Shown here: piece after piece, positions 1-8,725 of the stretch
Numbering within the stretch: the first letter of the stretch is position 1
Layout of the letters: every line of letters begins with the position of its first letter
From: an uncultured Bacteroidaceae bacterium
GTDB lineage: Bacteria > Bacteroidota > Bacteroidia > Bacteroidales > Bacteroidaceae
NCBI GenBank assembly: GCA_905233465.1
Contig: CAJOEI010000041.1
Coordinates: 1-34,087 of the forward strand
Reading direction: 5' to 3'
DNA length: 34,087 nt
Notes under the pieces: model-generated
Told to the model about the DNA's origin: nothing
Database searches by the model: none
The model's input: only the letters and a program-made list of their open reading frames with translations
Translations under genes and position numbers: made by a program

Positions 1-1029
1 AAATATCTCGTCGTTGAACTGTGACTGCGAGGTGCCGGTGATGCGCTTGTAGGTCTCCACAGGGTCCTCAGGCGAGGTGCTGGCACGCCACAGCTCACCT
101 ATGAACTTGAGGCCGTGGAGCTGACACCAGTAATCCTGTATGAAATAGTTAGCATAACGCCAGCTCTCGTGCAACAGGTTCTTATGTGCCGAGTTGATGC
201 TCTCAGTGGTGTAGCCGTTGCTGAACTGCTGCTCGGGGTATACCTTGAAGCCCTGCCACTGTGCACAGCTCTCCCACCAGGCACAGCCGCCTGAGCCACC
301 GTCGCCGAAGCCCCATCGCCAGCCATGAGTGGTGCCCAGGTCGCAGCCGACGAGATACTGGAACGAGTGTCCCACCTCGTGGGCTATCGTGTGGCCACCA
401 GAGGCATCCAAGGCCCACGGCGTGCACCACAACGCTCCGATGATGTTGTCATATCCAGAACCTGTGGCCAGCCAATCGGTGCTGTAGTTGACCATGATGA
501 TGAGTTTGTAGCGGTCAGTGCTGCGGCTATTGCCGCGGACGATGAAGCCGAGCGAGTCGGCATAGTAGGCAAACAGCTGTTCGGCACGTTTGAGCACGAG
601 ATCCACATCGAGGCTGATGTTGGATGTCTTGGGATTGCGACCGAAACCCTTCTCCCACAGGCAGATGAAGTGTTCGCTCTCGCGCGAACGTGCCCAGCAC
701 CAGCGGCTGTTCTCGTCATCGAAGTTCATATTCTTGATCTCGTCTGGCTTGTAGATTGTCAGGCCCGGACGCTCAAACTGATATTGTCCTGTGAGGGTGT
801 ATGTCTTGTTGGTGCGCTTGAGATTGCCGTTCGCATCAGTGGAATACAACAGCATGTTGGTGAAGTTGAAGCGTATGCTATCGACATTGGCCAGCGAGAT
901 AAGCGTGGGCAGCTTGAAGCGGTCTGTGGGAGCAAACCACAGCGAGTCGGGGTGCGCAGCGCGCAATGAGGTGGACACGAGCAGCAGTGTCGCGGCCATC
1001 AGTGTGAAGCGGAAACGTATGTGATTCAT
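1..1029 (-). CDS. Secreted HEVGH metalloprotein, DUF6055-like (3' end cut off by window)
   Basis: An open frame runs from an ATG at 1029 to the window edge, giving 343 residues with no stop. Residues 1-24 form a signal peptide (MNHIRFRFTLMAATLLLVST then SLRAA). The body has a zinc-peptidase-like HEVGH at residues 217-221, followed by SFQYLVGCD and a Gly/Trp-rich stretch with WWESCAQWQ. The pattern of GSGYDNIIGALW, then the HExxH motif, then the Trp-rich block resembles the DUF6055 family of secreted Bacteroidota proteins; this family name is from memory. A proteolytic role is inferred from HExxH only, and no third zinc ligand can be assigned. It starts 9 bp after the small secreted gene at 1039-1491 and probably shares its promoter. 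The C-terminus, where a sorting domain might lie, is outside the window. Confidence 0.8.
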   Translation of the reverse strand, partial: MNHIRFRFTLMAATLLLVSTSLRAAHPDSLWFAPTDRFKLPTLISLANVDSIRFNFTNMLLYSTDANGNLKRTNKTYTLTGQYQFERPGLTIYKPDEIKNMNFDDENSRWCWARSRESEHFICLWEKGFGRNPKTSNISLDVDLVLKRAEQLFAYYADSLGFIVRGNSRSTDRYKLIIMVNYSTDWLATGSGYDNIIGALWCTPWALDASGGHTIAHEVGHSFQYLVGCDLGTTHGWRWGFGDGGSGGCAWWESCAQWQGFKVYPEQQFSNGYTTESINSAHKNLLHESWRYANYFIQDYWCQLHGLKFIGELWRASTSPEDPVETYKRITGTSQSQFNDEIF

Positions 1030-1038
1030 GTCTATATG

Positions 1039-1491
1039 TTAATGCTTTATGAATTTTGTCGTCGCCTTGTCCGTGGCTATGATATATGTTCCTACGGGCA
1101 AACTTCCGATGGATATGGTGATAGTCTGCCCTGGCGCAGCGGCAGCGGTGCGCAGTTGCCGACCTGCAGCATCGAGGATGCGCACTGCTGTGGCGCCTGT
1201 CACTGCAACCTCGTCGCCAGCGATGCGGGTCTGCGACCGCAAGGTAGCATCAGGAGCGGTGACAGCATCAGGGGCATCCTCTGTAGAGATGAGAAAGCCT
1301 GCAAAGTCTGCCCAGTCGATGGTGCGACCCTGAAGCACGGCACCGTCGTCGGTGAGGTGCATCATGTAGTAGTCAGATGCCTGCAGCAGATAGTAAACTC
1401 GCGTGCCGTCGGCCAGCGTCAGCACAAGGCTCTTGGCCTCGGCACACAGGGCTGAGGCCAGAACTGCGAGAAGAAGCAATGTCCGTTTCAT
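1039..1491 (-). CDS. Small secreted protein with T9SS-like C-terminal tail
   Basis: This encodes 150 residues. The start MKRTLLLLAVLASALCAEA is a clean signal peptide with likely cleavage after AEA. An in-frame ATG 45 bp upstream exists, but it lies upstream of the predicted -7 box and would spoil the signal peptide. The mature part begins with a short repeat-like segment (LVLTLADGTRVYYLLQASDY) common in small Prevotella exoproteins. It ends with a beta-rich segment closing in LPVGTYIIATDKATTKFIKH, which resembles type IX secretion sorting domains (GTYIV...K.vK). No enzymatic motif is visible. It is the first gene of a two-gene minus-strand unit with the HEVGH metalloprotein; a secreted partner or surface protein is a guess. 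Confidence 0.75.
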   Translation of the reverse strand: MKRTLLLLAVLASALCAEAKSLVLTLADGTRVYYLLQASDYYMMHLTDDGAVLQGRTIDWADFAGFLISTEDAPDAVTAPDATLRSQTRIAGDEVAVTGATAVRILDAAGRQLRTAAAAPGQTITISIGSLPVGTYIIATDKATTKFIKH

Positions 1492-1524
1492 GCAAAATGA
1501 ATGATTTGTTGGTTTGTGCGACCG

Positions 1525-1556
1525 CAAATGTATCACAAAAGGTGCGTTCAGCCAAA
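1525..1556 (-). promoter_or_regulatory. Sigma-ABfr-type promoter for the minus-strand secreted pair
   Basis: Read on the minus strand, TTTG (1556-1553) is followed after exactly 20 bp by TACATTTG (1532-1525), matching the Bacteroidota consensus TTTG-N19-21-TAnnTTTG. The predicted RNA start is about 25-30 nt upstream of the ATG at 1491. Confidence 0.75.
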
Positions 1557-1614
1557 CTTTGTCAACGGAAAAAGCACTTTATTGACACAGAAAACATTAA
1601 TTAACGTAAATAGG

Positions 1615-1646
1615 TTTGCGTGTGCGCGCACGAATAACTAACTTTG
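1615..1646 (+). promoter_or_regulatory. Sigma-ABfr-type promoter for the M16 peptidase
   Basis: TTTG (1615-1618), a 20-bp spacer and TAACTTTG (1639-1646) match the Bacteroidota -33/-7 consensus. The leader to the ATG at 1678 would be about 25 nt. It is divergent from the promoter at 1525-1556, with roughly 60 bp between the two -33 boxes. Confidence 0.75.
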
Positions 1647-1677
1647 GGCGCAAAAAAGTAATTAACAACATCATCAC

Positions 1678-4605
1678 ATGAAAAGGAACCTATTCTTGGT
1701 CTGCACGACCACAATACTGCTCTCATTAGGAGCATGTAACCAACAGCAGAAATACGAAAGCGTCAAGGGCGACCCGCTGCAGACGCGCATCTACACACTG
1801 GAGAACGGCCTGAAAGTGTATCTGTCTGTCAACAAGGACGAACCACGCATACAGGCCAACATCGCCGTGCGAACAGGCTCACGCAACGATCCCGCAGAGA
1901 CCACGGGCCTGGCTCACTATCTGGAGCACCTGATGTTCAAAGGCACTAAACAGTTTGGCACCAGTGATTCCACTGCTGAGGCACCGTTGCTGGACGAGAT
2001 AGAGCAGCGCTTCGAGGCATATCGCCAACTCACCGACCCCACTGCACGCAAGAAAGCCTACCACGAGATAGACAGCGTGAGCCAGCTCGCAGCACAATAC
2101 AACATACCCAACGAGTATGACAAGCTCATGGCCATCATAGGCTCGGACGGCACCAATGCCTACACGAGCTTCGACCAGACGGTGTATGTCGAAAACATAC
2201 CGTCCAACGAAATCGAAAACTGGGCACGCATACAGTCCGACCGCTTCCAGAACATGGTCATCCGTGGCTTCCACACCGAACTGGAAGCCGTGTATGAGGA
2301 GTATAACCTATACTTGAGCGACGACAGTGAGAAGATGATCAACGCACTGCTCTACAAGCTATTCCCCAACCACCCCTACGGCACACAGACCACCATCGGC
2401 ACGCAGGAGCACCTGAAGAATCCCAGCATCACGAACATCAAGAATTACTTCCACAACTACTACTGCCCCAACAACGTGGCAATCTTCATGGCGGGCGACT
2501 TTGATCCCGACAAGACAATAGCCATACTGGAGAAGTACTTCGGCAGCTGGCAGCCCAATCCCGACTGCACACGCCCCGAATACCCCGAACTGCCTGCGCT
2601 GACAGCACCCGTTGACACCGCCGTTTTGGGCATCGAAGCAGAGCAGTTGTATCTGGGATGGGCATTCCCCGCTGCCAAAGATGCTGCCTGCGACACACTG
2701 TCGCTCATCAGCGAGGTGCTGAGCAACGGACGTGCCGGCCTTGTGGACCTGGACATCAACCAGAAGATGACGATGCTGCAAGCCTGGGCAGGAGACTATC
2801 AGCTCTGTGACCACAGCATCTTCTTCATGGGTGGTTCGCCGCGCGAGGGCCAGACGCTGGAAGAGTGTCGCGACCTGCTCATGGCCGAGCTCACCAAGCT
2901 CAAGAATGGCGACTTCCCCGACGACATCCTGCCAGCTATCATTAACAACATGAAGCTCAACCAGATGCGCGCAATGGAAACAAACCAGGCTCGCACGCGT
3001 ATGTTTGAGCGATCGTTCATCAACGACATCGAATGGAAGGACTACGTAGGCCGTATAGACCGCATCGCTGCACTGACAAAAGAAGACATCGTAGGCTTCG
3101 CACAACGCCACCTGACAGACAACTTCGTCACAGTCTTCAAGCGCCAGGGCGACGACCCCAACATCAAGAAGATTGACAAACCCGAAATCACTGCCATACC
3201 AGCCAATCGCGACAAGATGAGCGACTTCGTCAAGGAGATGCAGAACACTGAAGTTGAGCCTATACAGCCGCGCTTCGTGGACTTCAAGAAAGACATGACC
3301 GAAAGTAACTGGGAAGATCTGCCTCTGGCGTATAAGCAGAACACCGAGAACGGCATCTTCTACCTCGTCTTCCGCCTGCCATTCGGCACAGCAGCAGACA
3401 AGCGGCTCGACGCCGCCAGCGACTACCTTGAATTGATTGGCACAGACAGTCTCACGGCTGAACAGATACAACAGAAGTTCTACGGCCTTGCATGCTCATT
3501 TAATGTTGGAGTGGGTCCCTATCAGACCACCATCACATTAAGCGGTCTCGACGAGAACATGCCTGAGGCTCTGGCACTGATGGAGAACGTGCTTACAAAC
3601 GCACAAGTCGACAGTACAGCATACACGGCATACATCACCAACGTGGCCAAGGCACAGGCTGATGCCAAGCTCGAGCAGAGGCAATGCTTCAGCCGGTTGC
3701 GCGCCTACGGCACCTTCGGCCCGCGCAACAGCCAGCGCGACATCATCACCGCCGCAGAGCTCGCACAGACCAACCCGCAGGATCTTGTCGACATCCTGCA
3801 CAATCTGCCATACTATAGGCACACCGTTCTATATTATGGTCCGCGCCAGCAGAGCGACCTCAGCAAACTGCTTGACAAAGAGCATTCGTTGTCACCGCAG
3901 CACGACTCTAATCGCACATGGATATCTGCCCCAGAGGGCATTGAAGAATACATGGAGCAGCCCACACCAGAGACAGAGATATTGCTCGCGCCATACGACG
4001 CAAAGAACATCTACATGATGGCCTACAACAACGAGGAACGTCCATGGAACGTTGACGAGATGCCCACGGCAGCACTCTACAACGAGTACTTCGGCGCGGG
4101 CATGAACGGCATAGTGTTCCAGGAACTGCGAGAGAGCCGAGGCCTCGCCTACAGCGCAAGCGCATACTACGACCAGGCACCCGACCGCAAGGGACATCCC
4201 GAGACGAGCTACACTTTCATCATCTCGCAAAACGATAAGATGATGGACTGCATCCGCACCTTCAATGAGATTCTCGACAGCGTGCCACAGAGCCAGAGCG
4301 CATTCGACATCGCCAAGCAGAGCCTCACAAAGCAGCTGGCAGCACAGCGCACAACGCGCTTCGCCGTCCTCAATGCGTGGATGGCTGCTCAGGAGCGCGG
4401 CGTGGATTATGACATCAATGAGAAGATATACAACGAGTTGCCCAACATCACTCTTGATGACATTGTCCGTTTCAGCGACGAACGCATGGCACGCAAACCA
4501 CGCCGCTATGTCATCCTCGGCAACGAGAAGGAGCTCGACCTTGCCAGCCTGCTGCAAGTTGGGCCAATCAAGCGTCTAAGCATTGAGGAGATATTCGGGT
4601 ATTAA
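1678..4605 (+). CDS. M16 family zinc metallopeptidase, lipoprotein (insulinase/pitrilysin-like)
   Basis: This is a 975-residue protein with a lipoprotein signal (lipobox LGAC, Cys20), so it should be anchored in the envelope. The inverted zinc motif HxxEH is present as H80-Y-L-E83-H84 (GLAHYLEHLMFKGT), and a downstream acidic stretch (LEAVYEEYN) supplies the third ligand. The length fits the two-repeat M16 architecture, with an active N-terminal half and an inactive C-terminal half (residues about 520-975) that has no second HxxEH. Such enzymes degrade peptides in the periplasm; PqqL of E. coli is a relative by layout. The S41 peptidase gene follows after 23 bp, so the two probably form an operon of envelope peptidases. 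No insertions or frame breaks are seen. Confidence 0.93.
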   Translation: MKRNLFLVCTTTILLSLGACNQQQKYESVKGDPLQTRIYTLENGLKVYLSVNKDEPRIQANIAVRTGSRNDPAETTGLAHYLEHLMFKGTKQFGTSDSTAEAPLLDEIEQRFEAYRQLTDPTARKKAYHEIDSVSQLAAQYNIPNEYDKLMAIIGSDGTNAYTSFDQTVYVENIPSNEIENWARIQSDRFQNMVIRGFHTELEAVYEEYNLYLSDDSEKMINALLYKLFPNHPYGTQTTIGTQEHLKNPSITNIKNYFHNYYCPNNVAIFMAGDFDPDKTIAILEKYFGSWQPNPDCTRPEYPELPALTAPVDTAVLGIEAEQLYLGWAFPAAKDAACDTLSLISEVLSNGRAGLVDLDINQKMTMLQAWAGDYQLCDHSIFFMGGSPREGQTLEECRDLLMAELTKLKNGDFPDDILPAIINNMKLNQMRAMETNQARTRMFERSFINDIEWKDYVGRIDRIAALTKEDIVGFAQRHLTDNFVTVFKRQGDDPNIKKIDKPEITAIPANRDKMSDFVKEMQNTEVEPIQPRFVDFKKDMTESNWEDLPLAYKQNTENGIFYLVFRLPFGTAADKRLDAASDYLELIGTDSLTAEQIQQKFYGLACSFNVGVGPYQTTITLSGLDENMPEALALMENVLTNAQVDSTAYTAYITNVAKAQADAKLEQRQCFSRLRAYGTFGPRNSQRDIITAAELAQTNPQDLVDILHNLPYYRHTVLYYGPRQQSDLSKLLDKEHSLSPQHDSNRTWISAPEGIEEYMEQPTPETEILLAPYDAKNIYMMAYNNEERPWNVDEMPTAALYNEYFGAGMNGIVFQELRESRGLAYSASAYYDQAPDRKGHPETSYTFIISQNDKMMDCIRTFNEILDSVPQSQSAFDIAKQSLTKQLAAQRTTRFAVLNAWMAAQERGVDYDINEKIYNELPNITLDDIVRFSDERMARKPRRYVILGNEKELDLASLLQVGPIKRLSIEEIFGY

Positions 4606-4628
4606 AAAAAAGAAACACAAGTACAACA

Positions 4629-7600
4629 ATGTTGAAGCGATTATTCCTTTTTCTTTTAGTGACTGCTTCCTCCCTAACAGGGAGGGCGGGGAGTGGGTCC
4701 ACTCCCCTATGGCTGCGTGCAGCAGCCATCAGCCCAGATGGACAGACGATAGCCTTTGCATACAAGGGTAACCTATTCACTGTGCCAGCCACAGGCGGGC
4801 AGGCGCATCAGATTACATCCAATGCCGCCTACGACGGCCTGCCGGTGTGGTCGCCAAGCGGCAAGAAGATTGCCTTCGCCAGCGACCGCGAAGGCAGCCT
4901 CGACATCTGGATAATTACTGCCGACGGCGAGCAACTGACGCGCCTCACAACCCATTCCGGCACCGAGACGCCGTTGGCCTTCGCCAGCGAGGACGAAGTG
5001 ATTTTCTCTGCAGCGGGCAAGCCACAGCCAGAGGACATGCAGTTCCCCTCAGCAAAGTATCCACACCTATATATAATACGTACGCGCGCGGGAGAACGGC
5101 CACGATGGCTGTCGGACGTCAGCGTCGGCAACATCTGTATCGGACCAGACGGCACTATGCTCTATGATGCCATCAAAGGCTATGAAGACACATGGCGCAA
5201 GCATCACACCAGCAGCATAACGCGCGATATCTGGCAAGCCAACCTCATGGCAAAAGGCAAACCCACATACCGGCAGCTGACGACAGCCACCGCTGAAGAC
5301 CGTAATCCAGTGTATGTGGAACGCACAAAGACGATGTACTGGCTATCTGAGATGAGCGGCACATTCAACGTCTATGCCAGACAGATGGCTGGAGCCCAAC
5401 AGACAAAGGACACACGCCTGACAGACTTCAGCGGAGCACCTGTGCGCTATCTAACAGCAGCCAACGACGGCACTCTGTGCTTCTCACAGGACGGCGAGCT
5501 ATACACCTTGACACCTGGGCAGAAGCCAAAGAAGGTGAACATCAGTATCATTGCCGACAGCAACGACCGTGATGAGGTGCGAAGCATAGTCACAAGCGGG
5601 GCAACGCGCGTGAGCCACTCGCCCAAAAACAAGGAGATTGCCTTCGTGCTAAAGGGTGACATCTATGTGACAACACTGGACTACAAGACCACACGTCAGA
5701 TTACCGACAATGCAGGCGAGGAACGCGATGTCAGCTTCTCGGCCGACGGACGCAGTCTGGTGTATGCCGGCGAACGCGACGGACGCTGGAGCATCTACCG
5801 CACCACCATCAAGAACGATGACGAAAAACAATTTGCTTACGCCACAGAGCTCACGGAGGAACGCCTCACCAACCCCGACCAGACATGCTTCCAACCAGCA
5901 TACAGCCCCGATGGAAAGAAGATTGCATTCCTGCGCGACAGGCAGGAGTTGTGCGTGATGGATGCCAAATCAAAAAGCATAACAACAGTAATGCCAGGTA
6001 AGTTCCAGTACTCTTACCGCGACGGCGACCAGACCTACGCCTGGAGTCCCAACTCCAAGTATCTGCTCACCGAGTACATCGGCACAGGAGGCTGGTGCAA
6101 CACAGACATCGCCCTGGTGCAAGCCGACGGCAAGGGTAAGATTGTGAATCTCACCAACTCGGGCTATGGCGATGCCTCTCCGCGATGGGTGCTCGGCGGC
6201 AAGGCATTCCTTTTCAAAAGCGACCGCGCCGGCTATCGCAGCCACGGCTCATGGGGTGCCGAAACGGATATCTTCATAACATTCCTGAACCAAGATGCCT
6301 TCGAGCGATTCAACATGAACAAGGAGGAACGCGAGCGCTTTGACGAGGCCGAGAAGGAGGCTAAGGACAAGGCCAAGAAGGAAGCTGAGGAGAAAGCCAA
6401 GAAGGAGAAAGAGCGCAAGTCCAAGGCTAATAAGAAAGGCAAAGGCAAGGAGAAGAGTGAGGAGCAGTTAGCCAAGGAGAAGGAGCGCGAGGACAAGGAG
6501 CAGAAGAAACGTGACGAGGCACAGGCCAAGGCCGACAGCATCAAGGATTCCAACCCGGAACTTGACTTCACAGCACTGGAACTGCGCACCGTGCGCCTGA
6601 CAACATCCAGCAGCAGCATGGGCGACGCGGTGCTGAACAAAGAAGGTACTAAGCTCTACTACGTCGCAAGCTACGCTCTCGGCACAGCATTGTGGGAGCG
6701 CGACTTGGAGAAGAATGAGACCAAGATCAAGGCTTCGGGAGTGTCGTTCAGCAGTTTCGACCTTGACGCCGACGGCAAGACTGCATACTACGCCTCAGGC
6801 GGACAAATCAAGAAGTTGGAGATTGAAAGCGGCACAGTGAAGAACATCGACTTCGAGACCTTCCACACCTCACGCCCCCAGGCAGAGCTGGCACAATACT
6901 TCGAGCACATCTGGCACCAGACACACGAGAAGCTTTACGACCCAGGTATGAATGGTGCGGACTGGAACGCCCTGCACAAGAGCTACGCACGCCAGCTACC
7001 GCATATCAACAACGGCCGCGATTTCGCAGAGATGGCCAGCGAGATGCTGGGTGAGCTCAACGTATCGCACACCGGATGCTTCTATCGTGTCGCAGGCAAG
7101 GCCCTCGCTGTGGCCGACCTCGGCGTGTTCTTAGACGAGAGCTATGAGGGCGATGGACTGAAAGTGTCTGAGGTAATTGAGGGCACGCCCGTGTTTGTGA
7201 AGAAAGCACTACACGCCGGTGACATCATAACGCATATCGACGGCCAGAAAATAGAAGCCGGCAAGGACTATTATCCTCTGCTCGCCGGCAAGGTGGGCCG
7301 CTACACCCGTCTGAGTGTGAAGCCAGCCAAGGGCGACAAGCGTGATGTCGTGGTGCGCCTGCAAGGCGATAGCAACGATCAGTTGTACCGCCGGTGGGTG
7401 CGCCGCTGCGAGCATATCGTAGATAGCCTGTCAAAGGGCCGCTTGGCATACGTGCACATCAAAGCAATGGACGGACAGAGCTATCACGACCTCTACCGTG
7501 AGCTGCTATCCGACAAGAACCGCTCTCGCGAAGCCGTCATTGTTGACACGCGTCACAATGGTGGCGGATGGTTGCACAACGATGTCTGCGAGCTGCTGTC

Positions 7601-7982
7601 GGGAACGCCTACCGTGACCTACACGCCGCGAGGACAATACATCGGCACAGACCCATACAACCGCTGGACCAAGCCGTCGTGCATGCTCATATGCGAGGAC
7701 AACTACAGCAACGCCCACGGCACCCCGTGGGTGTACAAGGAGTTGGGATTAGGCAAACTCATCGGTGCTCCCGTGCCGGGAACCATGACTGCCGTGTGGT
7801 GGGAGAACAACGGTTCGATGGTGTTTGGCATACCTGAAGTCGGCTCGCGCGACAGACGTGGCAACTACTTGGAGAACCAGCAGCTGGAACCTGACATTCT
7901 CGTCATCAGCCAGCCCGCAGACATGCTCCACGGGCGCGACATGCAACTGGAGAAGGCAGTGAGTGAAATGTTAAAACAGTAA
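4629..7982 (+). CDS. Tricorn-like S41 peptidase with beta-propeller and PDZ domains
   Basis: This is a 1117-residue exported protein. Residues 1-25 are a signal sequence, then WD40/PD40-type propeller repeats (AISPDGQTIAFAYKG, WSPSGKKIAFASDREG, FSADGRSLVYAGERDGRW) run to about 555. Residues about 563-640 are a Lys/Glu-rich, probably helical linker. The C-terminal part has a tricorn core/PDZ/S41 region. The residues aligning with tricorn's active site are S813-H814 (NVSHTG), nucleophile S1027 (NYSNAHG) and E1082 (YLENQQLEPDI). The aspartate after the tricorn nucleophile is Asn here. The role is probably periplasmic peptide degradation. A family-R repeat lies in the signal-peptide region (4668-4697). 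Position 7983 begins a short gap before the next promoter. Confidence 0.9.
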   Translation: MLKRLFLFLLVTASSLTGRAGSGSTPLWLRAAAISPDGQTIAFAYKGNLFTVPATGGQAHQITSNAAYDGLPVWSPSGKKIAFASDREGSLDIWIITADGEQLTRLTTHSGTETPLAFASEDEVIFSAAGKPQPEDMQFPSAKYPHLYIIRTRAGERPRWLSDVSVGNICIGPDGTMLYDAIKGYEDTWRKHHTSSITRDIWQANLMAKGKPTYRQLTTATAEDRNPVYVERTKTMYWLSEMSGTFNVYARQMAGAQQTKDTRLTDFSGAPVRYLTAANDGTLCFSQDGELYTLTPGQKPKKVNISIIADSNDRDEVRSIVTSGATRVSHSPKNKEIAFVLKGDIYVTTLDYKTTRQITDNAGEERDVSFSADGRSLVYAGERDGRWSIYRTTIKNDDEKQFAYATELTEERLTNPDQTCFQPAYSPDGKKIAFLRDRQELCVMDAKSKSITTVMPGKFQYSYRDGDQTYAWSPNSKYLLTEYIGTGGWCNTDIALVQADGKGKIVNLTNSGYGDASPRWVLGGKAFLFKSDRAGYRSHGSWGAETDIFITFLNQDAFERFNMNKEERERFDEAEKEAKDKAKKEAEEKAKKEKERKSKANKKGKGKEKSEEQLAKEKEREDKEQKKRDEAQAKADSIKDSNPELDFTALELRTVRLTTSSSSMGDAVLNKEGTKLYYVASYALGTALWERDLEKNETKIKASGVSFSSFDLDADGKTAYYASGGQIKKLEIESGTVKNIDFETFHTSRPQAELAQYFEHIWHQTHEKLYDPGMNGADWNALHKSYARQLPHINNGRDFAEMASEMLGELNVSHTGCFYRVAGKALAVADLGVFLDESYEGDGLKVSEVIEGTPVFVKKALHAGDIITHIDGQKIEAGKDYYPLLAGKVGRYTRLSVKPAKGDKRDVVVRLQGDSNDQLYRRWVRRCEHIVDSLSKGRLAYVHIKAMDGQSYHDLYRELLSDKNRSREAVIVDTRHNGGGWLHNDVCELLSGTPTVTYTPRGQYIGTDPYNRWTKPSCMLICEDNYSNAHGTPWVYKELGLGKLIGAPVPGTMTAVWWENNGSMVFGIPEVGSRDRRGNYLENQQLEPDILVISQPADMLHGRDMQLEKAVSEMLKQ
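4668..4697 (+). repeat. Family-R palindromic repeat, copy 1, in S41 signal-peptide codons
   Basis: It contains CTCCCTAACAGGG followed by G-rich sequence, the same core and tail as the copies in carAB and asnB. Here it is read as SSLTGRAGSGS, in the same frame as the carA copy at 30770-30808 (PSLTGEGSGVG). It sits just after the hydrophobic core, where signal peptidase would cut. Confidence 0.7.
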
Positions 7983-8032
7983 AAAATAAGAAAACTCTCT
8001 TTCCTCATCTGTCAACTTTCAACTATTTTCCA

Positions 8033-8040
8033 TATCTTTG
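8033..8040 (+). promoter_or_regulatory. -7 box of a promoter for the ThiE/TenI-like gene
   Basis: TATCTTTG is a perfect Bacteroidota -7 box. The -33 element is weak (TCTG at about the right distance). An in-frame ATG at 8038 would fall inside this box, which argues for the start at 8062. Confidence 0.55.
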
Positions 8041-8061
8041 CAGCATCAAAGCAAGACGTCA

Positions 8062-8670
8062 ATGAAACTGATACTTCTTTCCACTCCTGACTTCTTCGTG
8101 GAAGAGGATACCATTCTCAATGCACTCTTCGAAGAAGGGCTTGACATGCTGCATCTGCGCAAGCCAGGAGCTGAACCAATATATTCCGAACGACTGCTGA
8201 CACTGCTGCCCGAACAATGGCACTCGCGCATCGTGGTTCACGAACACTTCTATCTGAAGGAAGAGTTCGGTCTTAGGGGCATTCACCTGAATGCCGCCGC
8301 CCCCACGCCTCCAGCCAACTATAGCGGACAGGTGAGCCGTTCGTGCCACAACCTCGAGGAGCTGCGCAACAACCGTGCAGGAATGGATTATGTGTTCCTC
8401 TCACCCGTCTTCGACAGCATCTCCAAACCCGAACGCAAGGCCGCATACACGCCACAGCAGCTGCACGATGCCACACGTGCCGGCATCATCGACAAGAAGG
8501 TGATGGCAGCAGGCGGCATCAGCAGCGAGACACTGCCATTGCTCGCAGACTATGGGTTCGGCGGAGCTGTGGTTCTGGGCGACCTGTGGCACAGATTCAA
8601 CATCCACTCGGGCTTGGACTACAAAGAGGTGATAGCACACTTCCGCAAACTGCGGAAAGCGGCAAGGTAG
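8062..8670 (+). CDS. Thiamine phosphate synthase / TenI-like TIM-barrel protein
   Basis: This encodes 202 residues from MKLILLSTPDFF; the earlier ATG at 8038 overlaps the predicted -7 box. Family landmarks in order are LHLRKPG, GIHLN, DYVFLSPVFDSISKP (phosphate-loop region) and AAGGISSE, with VVLGDLW near the end. ThiE couples the thiazole and pyrimidine phosphates to make thiamine phosphate; TenI relatives instead isomerise the thiazole and lack some ThiE residues. The gene is not beside other thi genes, and its motifs are divergent (HLRKPG rather than QLREK), so the choice between synthase and TenI-like protein is open. It precedes prs by 55 bp. Confidence 0.75.
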   Translation: MKLILLSTPDFFVEEDTILNALFEEGLDMLHLRKPGAEPIYSERLLTLLPEQWHSRIVVHEHFYLKEEFGLRGIHLNAAAPTPPANYSGQVSRSCHNLEELRNNRAGMDYVFLSPVFDSISKPERKAAYTPQQLHDATRAGIIDKKVMAAGGISSETLPLLADYGFGGAVVLGDLWHRFNIHSGLDYKEVIAHFRKLRKAAR

Positions 8671-8725
8671 CAAAGCGTTGAGACCAAATAGCTGAACGTT
8701 GAAAGTAGACAACCATAATTAAGCC

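Noticed and set aside
325..969. A 214-codon open frame on the plus strand
   Set aside because: It lies opposite the real minus-strand frame, which has a signal peptide and HEVGH motif; the plus-strand product has no recognisable features.
6313..6560. Lys/Glu-rich stretch as a recent insertion or misassembly
   Set aside because: The frame is intact, codon use matches the flanks and there is no exact tandem repeat; a charged helical linker explains it.
8038..8061. Earlier start for the ThiE/TenI-like gene
   Set aside because: The ATG at 8038 overlaps the TATCTTTG -7 box, and the extra residues MQHQSKTS do not fit the family N-terminus.
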